DNA from: UMGS75 sp964507405
GTDB lineage: Bacteria > Bacillota_I > Bacilli_A > ML615J-28 > CAG-313
Assembly (NCBI GenBank): GCA_964507405.1
Contig: CAZDPJ010000022.1
Span: 1-24,085, forward strand
Reading direction: 5' to 3'
DNA length: 24,085 bases
In this document: positions 1 through 8,122 of the stretch, one piece after another
Position numbering within the stretch: the stretch's first letter is position 1
Layout of the letters: each line of letters opens with the position of its first letter
Position numbers and translations under genes: made by a program
The notes under the pieces: model-generated
Told to the model about the DNA's origin: nothing
What the model saw: only the letters and a program-made list of their open reading frames with translations
Database searches by the model: none

Positions 1-136
1 TATCATTTTATTAAAAATTTTTATAAATTTTCGCATTTACTCTTGACATTTAGAACTTGGTTGTAACAATGCTTATCAATTTGATGGTGGTGGTTCCGTT
101 ACTTTTATCAAAAGAAATAATGAAGGTAATTTAGAA

Positions 137-1189
137 ATGTTAAATACACCTGGAGATGGGGTCATTCGTTCTATTATGTCGGGTTTATTTATTGTTACGA
201 AAGCTCCAGGTTTTACTCAAAATATTGGTAAAAGTACATCTACTTCAATTTATTTTGAAAAAGATAATTCTGATTTTGGAAGTTCAATCACTGATGCTAT
301 AATATCATATAATGGTAAAACCTTTAAAGAAGAAGATGGTGTTATAAAAGTAAGTGGACTAAAACCCAATACTGATTATGTTTTGGAAGTATCTTATTTA
401 GAAAATAATATAAGATATAACGCCGAAATTAAAGGTTCAACCAGACTTTATAATCCAGGGATTTATTTTACTTCTCTATCTAATGGATTTGAAGTAAGCA
501 TTAATGAAAATGATGATGTACTTAAATTAAAAGAAGTTATTATTACGATTAATGATGAAAATTATAAAGTAACAGATTTAAAAGAATTAGTTATTAATGA
601 TTTAACCAAAGATTTTGAATATGAAGTATCTTATAAATATACATATGAAAATACTGATACTTTAGAAGTTACTACCGAAGAAAAAACAATAGTTTTATCA
701 ACCCTTAAATATGCAACACCACTAATTACTAAATTTGAAATTACAAAAACGAAAGATGACGGAGTATATGTTTCATATCAATATGATGATTCTGATAATT
801 TAGTTACAAGTGCTTATATTAAGGTAAATGATAAGAAATTAGATTTAACAAATAAATATGGGATGATTCTTATTTCAGATTTAAATTTACTAACAACTAC
901 TTATGATATAAATTTAATCCTGGAATATAAATATGAAAATACATTATATTCTTTAGATAAAACCATATCTACATTAATTAAGTCTCATGAACATAACTGG
1001 ATAGAAGCAACCACTACATCTCCTAAAACATGTTCAATATGTGGAGCTACTATCGGTGATGCTTTAGAAAATGTAGTACAAGATGAAACTACTAAAGAAA
1101 GTGGTTGTAAATCTTGTAACGCTAGAAGCATAATAATAACTTTATCTTTAGTTATTAGTCTAACTTATATTTTAAAAAGAAAACATTAA
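137..1189 (+). CDS. Secreted/surface protein with C-terminal Cys-TM-basic anchor, 5' end incomplete
   Basis: I do not recognise a named family. From the first ATG the protein is 350 aa, mostly short beta-strand-like stretches that read like two or three fibronectin-type or similar beta-sandwich domains (about residues 20-285); this is only an impression. Residues about 285-312 contain an HEHNW segment followed by TCSICGA, an HxH/CxxC element that also occurs in the repeat protein at 12108. The end is SGCKSCN, then a hydrophobic helix (about 327-345) and the basic tail KRKH, the shape of a C-terminal sorting or membrane-anchor signal. There is no signal peptide at this ATG, and the frame stays open upstream to codon 47-49 (in-frame TGA at 44-46) with protein-like sequence such as GCNNAYQFDGGGSVTFIK. 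The true start therefore probably lies outside the window or behind a frameshift near position 45. Confidence 0.7.
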   Translation: MLNTPGDGVIRSIMSGLFIVTKAPGFTQNIGKSTSTSIYFEKDNSDFGSSITDAIISYNGKTFKEEDGVIKVSGLKPNTDYVLEVSYLENNIRYNAEIKGSTRLYNPGIYFTSLSNGFEVSINENDDVLKLKEVIITINDENYKVTDLKELVINDLTKDFEYEVSYKYTYENTDTLEVTTEEKTIVLSTLKYATPLITKFEITKTKDDGVYVSYQYDDSDNLVTSAYIKVNDKKLDLTNKYGMILISDLNLLTTTYDINLILEYKYENTLYSLDKTISTLIKSHEHNWIEATTTSPKTCSICGATIGDALENVVQDETTKESGCKSCNARSIIITLSLVISLTYILKRKH

Positions 1190-1226
1190 AGAGCTAGTAG
1201 AAATACTAACTCTTTTAGTAATTTTT
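1188..1226 (+). terminator. Rho-independent terminator after the surface-protein gene
   Basis: A 12-bp stem (1188-1199 with 1204-1215, one C/A mismatch) closes a GAAA loop. A T-rich stretch follows, ending in five or six T at 1222-1226. It starts inside the stop codon of the upstream gene. Confidence 0.7.
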
Positions 1227-1227
1227 C

Positions 1228-1256
1228 TTGTAAAATTAAGGAAAATAGAGTATAAT
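1228..1256 (+). promoter_or_regulatory. Sigma-A-type promoter of the cls operon
   Basis: TTGTAA (1228-1233), a 17-base spacer and a perfect TATAAT (1251-1256) lie just upstream of AGGAG and the ATG at 1276. This gives a short leader and makes 1276-6683 one transcription unit. Confidence 0.75.
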
Positions 1257-1275
1257 AATAGTATAGGAGAAAATT

Positions 1276-2838
1276 ATGGAAAAAAATAAAAATAATAAAC
1301 GAGATAATAAAACAAAAAGATTTCATTCAGCCTTTATTAAACAAATAATATTTATTATTGTTTCTTTAATATTACTAGCAATTCAAGTTGGCTTTTTCTA
1401 TCTAGTTTTCTTTAAAGCATCTAGCATCTCATGGGTATATGCAATAGTTAGAGTGATTGGCGTAATATGTGTTATTGCTTTATTTGATAAAAAGATGAAT
1501 GGAAGTTATAAACTGTTATGGACAATCTTAATTTTAAGTGCTCCTTTCATTGGTACTGTTTTATTCTTATTATATGGGGATGAACGTAGTTTTCCCAAAC
1601 ATAAAAGTCGTAAAATTCATAAAGTCATTGATGAATTTATTCCTCAAAACGAATATGCAAATATAATTAAGAAAATAGACCCAATTGCTTATAAACATAC
1701 AGCTATTGTTAATAAAGGATGTAAATTACCTGTATATTCTAATACCGATATTAAGTATTACAGTGATATATTAGAAAAGCATAAACAAATGATTGAAGAT
1801 ATTAAAAGTGCTAAAAGATATATCTTTATTGAATTCTTTATCATTTCAAGTGGTAAAATGTTAGATGAGCTTATCGATGTATTAGAAGAAAAAGGAAACA
1901 ATAATGTTGAAATTAAAATATGTTATGATGCCTTTGGTAGTAGAATGGGATTAAGAAAAAAAGATATTAAACGTCTTCAAATGATTCCTAATTTACAAAT
2001 TGTGAAGTTCGCTCCGTTTGGTCTTACAATTAATATTACGGTAAATTACCGAGACCATCGTAAACTTGTGCTAATCGATGGTGATATTGCCTATATGGGT
2101 GGTGATAATTTAGCTGATGAATATGCGAATTTAAAAACAAGATTTGGCTATTGGCGTGATAACGCAGTTCGACTTGAAGGAGAAGCTGTTGAAAACTGTG
2201 TCTGTATGTTCGCAGAAACTTGGTATTTATCAACAAGAGAAATATTAAATATAGAAAAGTATAAAGGACGTATAAAGGCACTTAACACGATGAATGTGGT
2301 TATGCCATTTGGTGATGGTCCTACCGATAGCTTTAATCCAGCATGTGATTTATATAATTCAATTACTGATAATGCGAAAAAGTATTTATATATTTCTACT
2401 CCATATTTTATAATAGATCAAGAATTCATTAATCATATTATTTCGGCGGCGTTATCAGGTGTTGATGTAAAAATATTAATACCGGGGATTCCTGATAAGA
2501 AAATGGTATATGCTCTTACACAAAGTCACTTTAAAGAAATGTTAAAAGCTGGTGTTAAGATATATCGTTATACTCCAGGATTTAATCATGCTAAAAATTA
2601 TATTTCTGACGACAACTACGCGGTAATTGGTTCTATTAATGTGGATTATCGAAGTCTTTATTTACATTTTGAAAATGGTGTATATATTTCAAATGATAGT
2701 TGCATTAGTCAAATGAAACAAGATTTTTTAAATGATATTGAAAAAAGTGAAATTATTAAATTAGAAGATTATAAAAAAAGAAATTTAATTGTTAGAGCGA
2801 TAGCTTTTATTATGAAAATATTTTCACCACTTATGTAG
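1276..2838 (+). CDS. cls: Cardiolipin synthase (phospholipase D superfamily)
   Basis: Cardiolipin synthase joins two phosphatidylglycerol molecules to give cardiolipin and glycerol at the membrane. The 520-aa length fits bacterial Cls. Hydrophobic N-terminal segments lie at about residues 22-46, 52-70 and 79-100. Two HKD motifs of the PLD family are intact: HRKLVLID from His261 and HAKNYISD from His438, each followed by the usual glycine/serine-rich strand (GGDN, GSIN). The start ATG follows TATAGGAGAAAATT, a good ribosome binding site. It is the first gene of a tight five-gene operon and the only one with a firm pathway, which suggests the rest also act on membrane lipids or envelope glycolipids (inference). 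Confidence 0.93.
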   Translation: MEKNKNNKRDNKTKRFHSAFIKQIIFIIVSLILLAIQVGFFYLVFFKASSISWVYAIVRVIGVICVIALFDKKMNGSYKLLWTILILSAPFIGTVLFLLYGDERSFPKHKSRKIHKVIDEFIPQNEYANIIKKIDPIAYKHTAIVNKGCKLPVYSNTDIKYYSDILEKHKQMIEDIKSAKRYIFIEFFIISSGKMLDELIDVLEEKGNNNVEIKICYDAFGSRMGLRKKDIKRLQMIPNLQIVKFAPFGLTINITVNYRDHRKLVLIDGDIAYMGGDNLADEYANLKTRFGYWRDNAVRLEGEAVENCVCMFAETWYLSTREILNIEKYKGRIKALNTMNVVMPFGDGPTDSFNPACDLYNSITDNAKKYLYISTPYFIIDQEFINHIISAALSGVDVKILIPGIPDKKMVYALTQSHFKEMLKAGVKIYRYTPGFNHAKNYISDDNYAVIGSINVDYRSLYLHFENGVYISNDSCISQMKQDFLNDIEKSEIIKLEDYKKRNLIVRAIAFIMKIFSPLM

Positions 2839-2851
2839 AAAAGAGATAATT

Positions 2852-3607
2852 ATGAAATATACAAAGATTAATTCAAAAATAATTGATAGATGGGTCGAAG
2901 AAGGCTGGAAATGGGGAATCCCAATTTCGCATGAAGAATTTATAAATGCTAAATTAGGAAATTGGAAGGTGTATTTAACGCCAACGAAGCCAGTTCCACA
3001 TAACTGGTTTCCAAGTGATTTAAAGAATTTAAAAGTTCTAGGTCTTGCTTCTGGTGGTGGTCAACAAATGCCAATCTTTGCTTCTTTAGGTTCTTTAGTT
3101 AGTGTACTTGATTTATCAACAAAACAACTTGAAACAGAACTAGAAATAGCAAAAAGAGAAAATTATAATATAAATATTTATCAAAATGATATGACGGAAC
3201 CGCTTCCTTTTCAAGATGAAACTTTTGATATTATTTTCCATCCGGTATCTAATTGCTATATTGAAGATGTAAAACCTTTATTTAAAGAATGTTTTAGAGT
3301 ATTAAAAAATAATGGAATTTTATTATGTGGGTTAGATAATGGAATTAATTATATTACTTTTGATGAAGTTACGATTGAAAATAAATTACCATTTAATCCT
3401 TTAAAGGATAAAACCTTATATGATAGAATGATGCTTGATGATAATGGAATTCAGTTTTCACATACATTAGAAGAACAAATTGGTGGTCAACTAGAAGCTG
3501 GTTTTACTCTATGCAGTATTTATGAAGATACGAATGGCGAAGGACGTTTACATGAACTTAATATTCCTTCTTTCATTGCGACCAAAGCAATAAAAATTAC
3601 TAAATGA
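2852..3607 (+). CDS. SAM-dependent class I methyltransferase
   Basis: The 251-aa protein carries a Rossmann-type methyltransferase core. Motif I is VLGLASGGG (residues 62-70), an acidic Asp87 at the end of strand 2 (VLDLS) should bind the ribose of SAM, and the Methyltransf_11 pattern DMTEPLPFQDETFDIIF (113-129) and FRVLKNNGILL (148-158) follow. Residues 1-55 are rich in Trp and unusual for small-molecule methyltransferases. The substrate cannot be read from the sequence. The gene starts 13 bases after cls and ends with TGA, 9 bases before the next gene. Position in the operon suggests a lipid, sugar or polyketide-like envelope substrate (inference only). Confidence 0.85.
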   Translation: MKYTKINSKIIDRWVEEGWKWGIPISHEEFINAKLGNWKVYLTPTKPVPHNWFPSDLKNLKVLGLASGGGQQMPIFASLGSLVSVLDLSTKQLETELEIAKRENYNINIYQNDMTEPLPFQDETFDIIFHPVSNCYIEDVKPLFKECFRVLKNNGILLCGLDNGINYITFDEVTIENKLPFNPLKDKTLYDRMMLDDNGIQFSHTLEEQIGGQLEAGFTLCSIYEDTNGEGRLHELNIPSFIATKAIKITK

Positions 3608-3616
3608 GGCATTAAT

Positions 3617-4243
3617 ATGGAAAAAGAAATTATTGATTTTGTAAAAAATGAATTAAAAGATGATCATAGTGGACATGACTTTGAACATATTAAAAGAACA
3701 GTTAATAATGCTTTAAAACTAATGGAAAAAGAAGGAGGAGATGAAAGAATCATTATTCCTGCTTGTTATTTACATGATTGTGCTGATGTTAAATTATTTG
3801 ATGATATTGAATCACAAATTAATAAAATAAAGAATTTACTTTGTAAGTATTATAATGATTCTGAAATTAGTGAAATAATAGATATTATTACCTCAATTTC
3901 TTTTAATAACAATAATTATAAAAATCTTTCGACTCTAAATGCGATGATTGTACGTGACGCTGATAGATTAGATGCAATTGGTTCGATTGGAATAATTAGA
4001 ACAATTGAGTATGGAAATAGTTTACGTAGAAAGTTTTATGAAGATGATAACTTAAAAGAATGTGATGGTAAAATTGTTTTTAATAAATCAACCAAAACAA
4101 CATTATCTCATTTCTATGATAAATTATTAAAACTAGGAGATTTAATGCATACGTTAACAGGAAAGAAAATGGCTGAAGATAGATTAGAAGTAATGAAACA
4201 TTTTTTAGATAGTTTTTATAAGGAGTTAGGTAGTAGGGATTAA
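3617..4243 (+). CDS. HD-domain metal-dependent phosphohydrolase (YedJ-like)
   Basis: This 208-aa protein of the HD superfamily probably hydrolyses a phosphate ester or nucleotide. Visible metal ligands are His24 in HDFEHIKRTV, the His53-Asp54 pair in YLHDCAD, and Asp114/Asp116 in the conserved RDADRLDAIG. This is the pattern of the YedJ/PduO-like single-domain HD proteins, which are about 200-220 aa. No additional sensor or synthetase domain is present, so it is not a full RelA/SpoT. It lies 9 bases after the methyltransferase and 2 bases before the membrane protein gene, so translation is probably coupled. Its substrate is unknown. Confidence 0.85.
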   Translation: MEKEIIDFVKNELKDDHSGHDFEHIKRTVNNALKLMEKEGGDERIIIPACYLHDCADVKLFDDIESQINKIKNLLCKYYNDSEISEIIDIITSISFNNNNYKNLSTLNAMIVRDADRLDAIGSIGIIRTIEYGNSLRRKFYEDDNLKECDGKIVFNKSTKTTLSHFYDKLLKLGDLMHTLTGKKMAEDRLEVMKHFLDSFYKELGSRD

Positions 4244-4245
4244 TT

Positions 4246-5073
4246 ATGAATCAAAAAAGAATATTTGAAATAGATGTATTAAAATCAATCGCTATTATAG
4301 CAATGATCTTTGACCACTTTACTTATTTATTTTCAGTAATTGGGGGAAGAACAGGTGTTGCAAGCATTATATTTAGTAACTATAATACGGTTTCTAGTGA
4401 TTTAATAAAATCAGTATATCATTTTTGTAGTATGTTTCAAGATAGTATGTTAAGGACTGTTGGTCATTATATCTTTGCGGCATTATTTTTAGTGTTATCT
4501 GGTATTTGTTCAAGTTTTAGTAGATCAAATGTTAAACATGGTTTAAAGGTATTATGTGGTGGCTTTATTGTTACAGCCGCAAGTATAATTATGTCAATTG
4601 TAAGTCAAGAAGATATGTATATTATATTTGGAATATTAACGACAATTGGTATATCAATATTATTAATTGCTTTTATTGAAAAAATATATGATAATAAATG
4701 GCTTTATTTAATTATTGGTTGTATTTTAGTATTATGGGGCTTTTTAATTAAATGGTGGGAAGCACCTCGTGTATATTATATTAATGAACTAGGACTTAGT
4801 GGTTTTATTGAAGCATTTATGGGTTATAAAGTATATGGACTTGACCATTTTGGGATAATTCCTTGTACTGGTGCAGTATTAATTGGTGCTTTTATTGGTA
4901 AATCGTTATATCGTAACAGAAAAACGAAACTTGAATTTTTAGATGGAAAATGGACCCAACCATTTACCTTTATCAGTAAACATGCTTTATTAGTATATTT
5001 ACTTCATCAAGTAGTTGCGGTTATAATTATATTTTTATGTTTTATTCTTGCGGGATATAGAATAGGGGGATGA
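4246..5073 (+). CDS. DUF1624 / heparan-alpha-glucosaminide N-acetyltransferase-like membrane protein
   Basis: This polytopic 275-aa membrane protein has about seven hydrophobic segments. The N-terminal RIFEIDVLKSIAIIAMIFDHFTYLF (residues 5-29) matches the start of the DUF1624/HGSNAT catalytic family, including the histidine in the first loop (His24), which in the eukaryotic enzyme family accepts the acetyl group. Family members move acyl groups across the membrane to an amino sugar or other acceptor. The start follows a GGAGTTAGGTAG-type site. The gene overlaps the next by ATGA. With a ligase next door, a plausible model is acyl activation in the cytoplasm followed by transfer to an envelope glycan or lipid (inference). 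A different acyltransferase family with the same topology cannot be excluded. Confidence 0.75.
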   Translation: MNQKRIFEIDVLKSIAIIAMIFDHFTYLFSVIGGRTGVASIIFSNYNTVSSDLIKSVYHFCSMFQDSMLRTVGHYIFAALFLVLSGICSSFSRSNVKHGLKVLCGGFIVTAASIIMSIVSQEDMYIIFGILTTIGISILLIAFIEKIYDNKWLYLIIGCILVLWGFLIKWWEAPRVYYINELGLSGFIEAFMGYKVYGLDHFGIIPCTGAVLIGAFIGKSLYRNRKTKLEFLDGKWTQPFTFISKHALLVYLLHQVVAVIIIFLCFILAGYRIGG

Positions 5074-5075
5074 AG

Positions 5076-6683
5076 ATGAATTTAGATAAATCTTTATATC
5101 AAATATTAGAATCAACAGTAAACTTATATCCTACATATCCTGCTTTATATTTTGAAAATAAACAAATCAAATATAAAAAAGTATTAGAAGAAGTAGATAA
5201 ACTTGCTTCCTTTTTACAAAGTATTAATGTAAAAAGTGGTGATATAGTTACAGTATGTATGCCAAATATGCCACAAGCAGTCTATGCCATATATGCTATC
5301 AATAAAATTGGAGCTGTTTGTTATGAAATTCATCCAAAGACAGAACTTAATGCGTTGAAAGATTATTTATTAAAAGTAAAAAGTAAAGTATTACTTGTTA
5401 TTGATATATTTTGTGATAAATTTCTATCGCTAGTTGATACCTTGGATTTAACGATTGTTACTTTTAATCCCTTTGTCAATAATAATTTTATAATGAAAAC
5501 ATTATGTGATTTTAAGTCTAGAAAAGCTAATTCAAAAGTAATAAAGTATGAAGATGTTAAAATTAAAGATATTAATGTTTTAACGTATAATTGGGATAAT
5601 AAAAAAACATCTGTCCTTCTTAATACAGGAGGGACAAGTGGAACTTCAAAAATTGTAGAAATATCGAATTTAGCCATTAATAAATTAGCTAGTAATGGAA
5701 CAAAAATATTGGGAATAACTAATCCATATGGTGTTTATATGTTAGGAGTATTACCGTTATTTCATGGGTTTGGGTTATGTATGGGAATCCATTCGCCAAT
5801 GATGTATGGTGCTTGTGTTAGTTTAATGATGAAATTTAATGTAAAAAAGACAATTAAATTACTTAAATCTGATCATTTAACTATTATTATTGGCGTACCT
5901 ACACTTTATAAATTATTGTTAAAGAATCCTAAATTTAAAAGTAATAAATTAAAAAATCTAACCTCATGTTATGTTGGTGGTGATTTTGTTAGTGAAAGAC
6001 TTGTAAATGAGTTTAATGAAGTAATGGAAAAATATAATTCTAGTGCTAGACTTTATGAAGGATATGGCCTCACAGAAACGGTTACGGTATGTGCGGTAAA
6101 TACTAGAAAAGATAATTTGTTAGGAAGTGTTGGTAAAGCTGTAGATAATTGTACCATCAAAATAGTAGATAAAGAAACAAAAAAAGAAGTTGAACCACTA
6201 GTTTTAGGTGAAATTGTGGTTAGTGGTGATATTCTAATGAATGGATATTTTAATGATGTAGAAAACACCTTAAAATCTTTTATTATAATTAATAATAAAA
6301 AATATTTATTAACAGGTGATTATGGATATATTGATAAAGATGGATTTGTATTTTTTAAGCAGAGATTAAAAAGAATTATTAAAGTATCAGGGGTTGTTTG
6401 TTGTCCATCTGAAATTGAAAATGAAGTTTTAAAATTAAATGAAGTAGGAGATGCATACGCTACATCAATTAGTGATGAAGAAAAAGGGGAAATGGTTAAA
6501 TTATTTATTGTGAAGAAAAATCCTAATATAAGTAATGAAGAATTAACGAAAAAAATAAAGGAAGTAATTACTAATAATTTATCTATTTTTGCTTGCCCTA
6601 AACAAGTAATTTATGTTGACTTTTTTCCAAAAACGGAAATTGGAAAAACGGATGGAAAAGCACTTGAAGAGTTATATAAATAA
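5076..6683 (+). CDS. AMP-forming acyl-CoA synthetase / ligase (class I adenylate-forming)
   Basis: The protein adenylates a carboxylate and probably passes it to CoA or another thiol. Seen motifs are the phosphate loop NTGGTSGTSK (about residue 183), YEGYGLTET (A5-like), LLTGDYGYIDKDGFVFFKQRLKRIIKVSG (A7-A8, hinge) and the catalytic C-terminal lysine in TEIGKTDGK (about Lys524). About 535 aa is standard for the family. I choose ATG 5076 instead of ATG 5070: GGGGG at 5065-5069 touches 5070 but lies 6 bases before 5076. Either start overlaps or abuts the upstream stop (5071-5073). The acid substrate is unknown. Last gene of the cls operon, next to a membrane acyltransferase. Confidence 0.87.
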   Translation: MNLDKSLYQILESTVNLYPTYPALYFENKQIKYKKVLEEVDKLASFLQSINVKSGDIVTVCMPNMPQAVYAIYAINKIGAVCYEIHPKTELNALKDYLLKVKSKVLLVIDIFCDKFLSLVDTLDLTIVTFNPFVNNNFIMKTLCDFKSRKANSKVIKYEDVKIKDINVLTYNWDNKKTSVLLNTGGTSGTSKIVEISNLAINKLASNGTKILGITNPYGVYMLGVLPLFHGFGLCMGIHSPMMYGACVSLMMKFNVKKTIKLLKSDHLTIIIGVPTLYKLLLKNPKFKSNKLKNLTSCYVGGDFVSERLVNEFNEVMEKYNSSARLYEGYGLTETVTVCAVNTRKDNLLGSVGKAVDNCTIKIVDKETKKEVEPLVLGEIVVSGDILMNGYFNDVENTLKSFIIINNKKYLLTGDYGYIDKDGFVFFKQRLKRIIKVSGVVCCPSEIENEVLKLNEVGDAYATSISDEEKGEMVKLFIVKKNPNISNEELTKKIKEVITNNLSIFACPKQVIYVDFFPKTEIGKTDGKALEELYK

Positions 6684-6706
6684 AAAACCGCTTTATTGCG
6701 GCTTTT
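6684..6706. terminator. Hairpin terminator, mainly for the minus-strand genes
   Basis: CCGC (6688-6691) pairs with GCGG (6698-6701), with flanking A/T pairs and one bulged C. Read on the minus strand the stem is followed by TTTTTT, so it can terminate the cotZ-like/uppP transcript. On the plus strand it is followed by TTTT and could help end the cls operon. Confidence 0.6.
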
Positions 6707-6730
6707 ATAAAAGTAAGGTTTGATTACAAG

Positions 6731-6758
6731 GAGGGAAAATAATTTCCCTCGTTTTTTT
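6731..6758 (+). terminator. Rho-independent terminator of the cls operon
   Basis: A perfect 8-bp stem, GAGGGAAA/TTTCCCTC, closes an ATAA loop (6731-6750) and is followed by G and seven T (6752-6758). The T tract touches the stop codon of the convergent minus-strand gene. Confidence 0.85.
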
Positions 6759-7179
6759 AACCAATGACTGGATAACAAGTAGTTTCACAATTAATTGGTT
6801 CAAAACATTGAATACCACAAATACATTCAATTCTAACTACTACAGTATAAGTAGTACAAGTAATAGTTCCATTTACATTTTGTAATAAACGTAATACCAC
6901 CGTTTCATTACCACGTACGGCCTCTACTCTAAATAAATTAGCATTTTCATCAGATGTAGCACCTAGGGGACATGTTAATCTACCACAACTACTATATAAT
7001 GCAATTGGTTTAGTATTGTACATTGAAGTTAACATACAACTTTCACAAGTATCCGTTTCATTTCTAATAAATGCTTCCTTTTGCATCTTATCAATTCTTT
7101 TTAATAAATCAACAATACCATTTCCGTTAGTTGATGTTGTATTGGTGTTATTACCACATTTTGTTTCATAACAGTTCAT
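6757..7179 (-). CDS. CotY/CotZ-like spore coat protein
   Basis: The 140-aa protein is Cys-rich and resembles the CotZ/CotY coat family: a CESCML segment in the first half, KPIALYSSCG, then FRVEAVRGNETVVLRLL, and near the end the diagnostic VVVRIECICGIQCFEP. In Bacillus these proteins form disulphide-linked layers of the outer coat or crust. I use ATG at 7179 because GAGGTG lies 9 bases upstream of it; a GTG at 7191 overlaps that site. It lies downstream of uppP on the same strand but has its own sigma-K-like promoter candidate (7206-7232). Whether the host sporulates cannot be decided here; the family also occurs in genomes with reduced sporulation gene sets. Confidence 0.72.
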   Translation of the reverse strand: MNCYETKCGNNTNTTSTNGNGIVDLLKRIDKMQKEAFIRNETDTCESCMLTSMYNTKPIALYSSCGRLTCPLGATSDENANLFRVEAVRGNETVVLRLLQNVNGTITCTTYTVVVRIECICGIQCFEPINCETTCYPVIG

Positions 7180-7205
7180 TACTGAAAGCACCTCACTTTC
7201 AATAA

Positions 7206-7232
7206 TAATATATGATACTAATTATATTTTGT
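7206..7232 (-). promoter_or_regulatory. Candidate sigma-K-type promoter of the CotZ-like gene
   Basis: On the minus strand, CATATATTA (7206-7214) fits the sigma-K -10 pattern CATAnnnTA, and AC (7231-7232) lies exactly 16 bases upstream, as in sigma-K promoters. The predicted start would give a leader of about 20 bases with GAGGTG. The region is very AT-rich, so chance is possible; a TATAAT also occurs nearby without a good -35. Confidence 0.35.
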
Positions 7233-7250
7233 ATAAATTATTGCCTATAT

Positions 7251-8033
7251 TTAAAAAAATAAAATAACTAAATTCGTGCATCCACAAATAATACAATATA
7301 ACATAAAAATAAATAATAGTTTTTTATTTAATTTATTATAAAAAATATTAATTGATATAGTAGTACCTAAAAAAGCACTAATAAAGGAAATTAAGGTATA
7401 AGTTAAATTAAAATCAAATTTATCTAATTTGATAATTTGTAAAAATAATGCTCCAATACTTGCAATTAAATATAAAAAGAAAGAAAAATGTAATGTTTCC
7501 TTTATAGTAATATTCTTAGATAAACCAGCAGTTAAAGTTAATCCACTTCTACTTAAACCTGGGATTAAGGCAATAGATTGAAATAAACCAATAAATAAAG
7601 CATTTGAATAAGTAATGTTACTTTTTTTAGCATTCTTAATAAATATACAACATAATAAAAGAAAAATACCAGTTATTAATAAACAAATGGAAGAAGAAAA
7701 AATATTCATAAAATATTTATCTATTATATCATGAAAGATTAATCCTGCAATAAGAGCTGGAATACTTGCGATTAGTAGTTTTATTAGGTATTTATTATTA
7801 TAATACCCATTAGATTTAGCAATTGAATTTTTTAATAATAATTTTATATCTTTAAAAAAGAAAATAAAAATAGCAAGAGTAGAAGCAAAATTAATAATTA
7901 TTTCAAAAGATAAACTTAAATCATCAATTTTAAAATAATGATTAATAAAAATCATATGAGCACTGCTAGAAATAGGAAGAGGTTCGGTTATACCTTGAAT
8001 TAAACCAATAATGATGTACTTTAAAATTTTCAT
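7251..8033 (-). CDS. uppP: Undecaprenyl-diphosphatase (UppP/BacA family)
   Basis: UppP dephosphorylates undecaprenyl pyrophosphate to recycle the carrier lipid for peptidoglycan and other wall polymers, and confers tolerance to bacitracin. The 260-aa protein is strongly hydrophobic with about eight membrane segments, the usual size. Both catalytic signatures are present: (E/Q)xxxE as QGITE (Gln13-Glu17) followed by PISSSAH, and PGxSRSxxT as PGLSRSGLT (about residues 169-177). The start at 8033 follows AAGGAG. It is divergent from the EIIB-like gene at 8123, and the CotZ-like gene follows it after about 70 bases. Its presence implies a peptidoglycan wall. Confidence 0.93.
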   Translation of the reverse strand: MKILKYIIIGLIQGITEPLPISSSAHMIFINHYFKIDDLSLSFEIIINFASTLAIFIFFFKDIKLLLKNSIAKSNGYYNNKYLIKLLIASIPALIAGLIFHDIIDKYFMNIFSSSICLLITGIFLLLCCIFIKNAKKSNITYSNALFIGLFQSIALIPGLSRSGLTLTAGLSKNITIKETLHFSFFLYLIASIGALFLQIIKLDKFDFNLTYTLISFISAFLGTTISINIFYNKLNKKLLFIFMLYCIICGCTNLVILFF

Positions 8034-8093
8034 AAAATAATCTCCTTATAAATTAATATATGCAATTTACTATTAAAAAATGTTAATTTGGAG

Positions 8094-8099
8094 TATAAT
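8094..8099 (+). promoter_or_regulatory. -10 element upstream of the EIIB-like gene
   Basis: Perfect TATAAT, 24 bases before the ATG at 8123 and upstream of GGAGGG (8108-8113). No good -35 at 16-18 bases (best TATTAA at 8071), so only the -10 is supported. Confidence 0.5.
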
Positions 8100-8122
8100 A
8101 AATAAATGGAGGGTGTAATAAT

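Noticed and set aside
43..71. Perfect TTGACA at 43-48 as promoter of the first gene
   Set aside because: No -10 element is found 16-18 bases downstream (ACAATG at 66-71), and the frame is open and protein-like through this stretch.
3605..5073. TGA read as tryptophan (mycoplasma code), which would fuse the methyltransferase to the HD protein in frame
   Set aside because: All conserved Trp positions use TGG, and TGA stops are followed by properly placed ribosome binding sites and starts. A code-4 organism at this A+T content would use TGA for most Trp.
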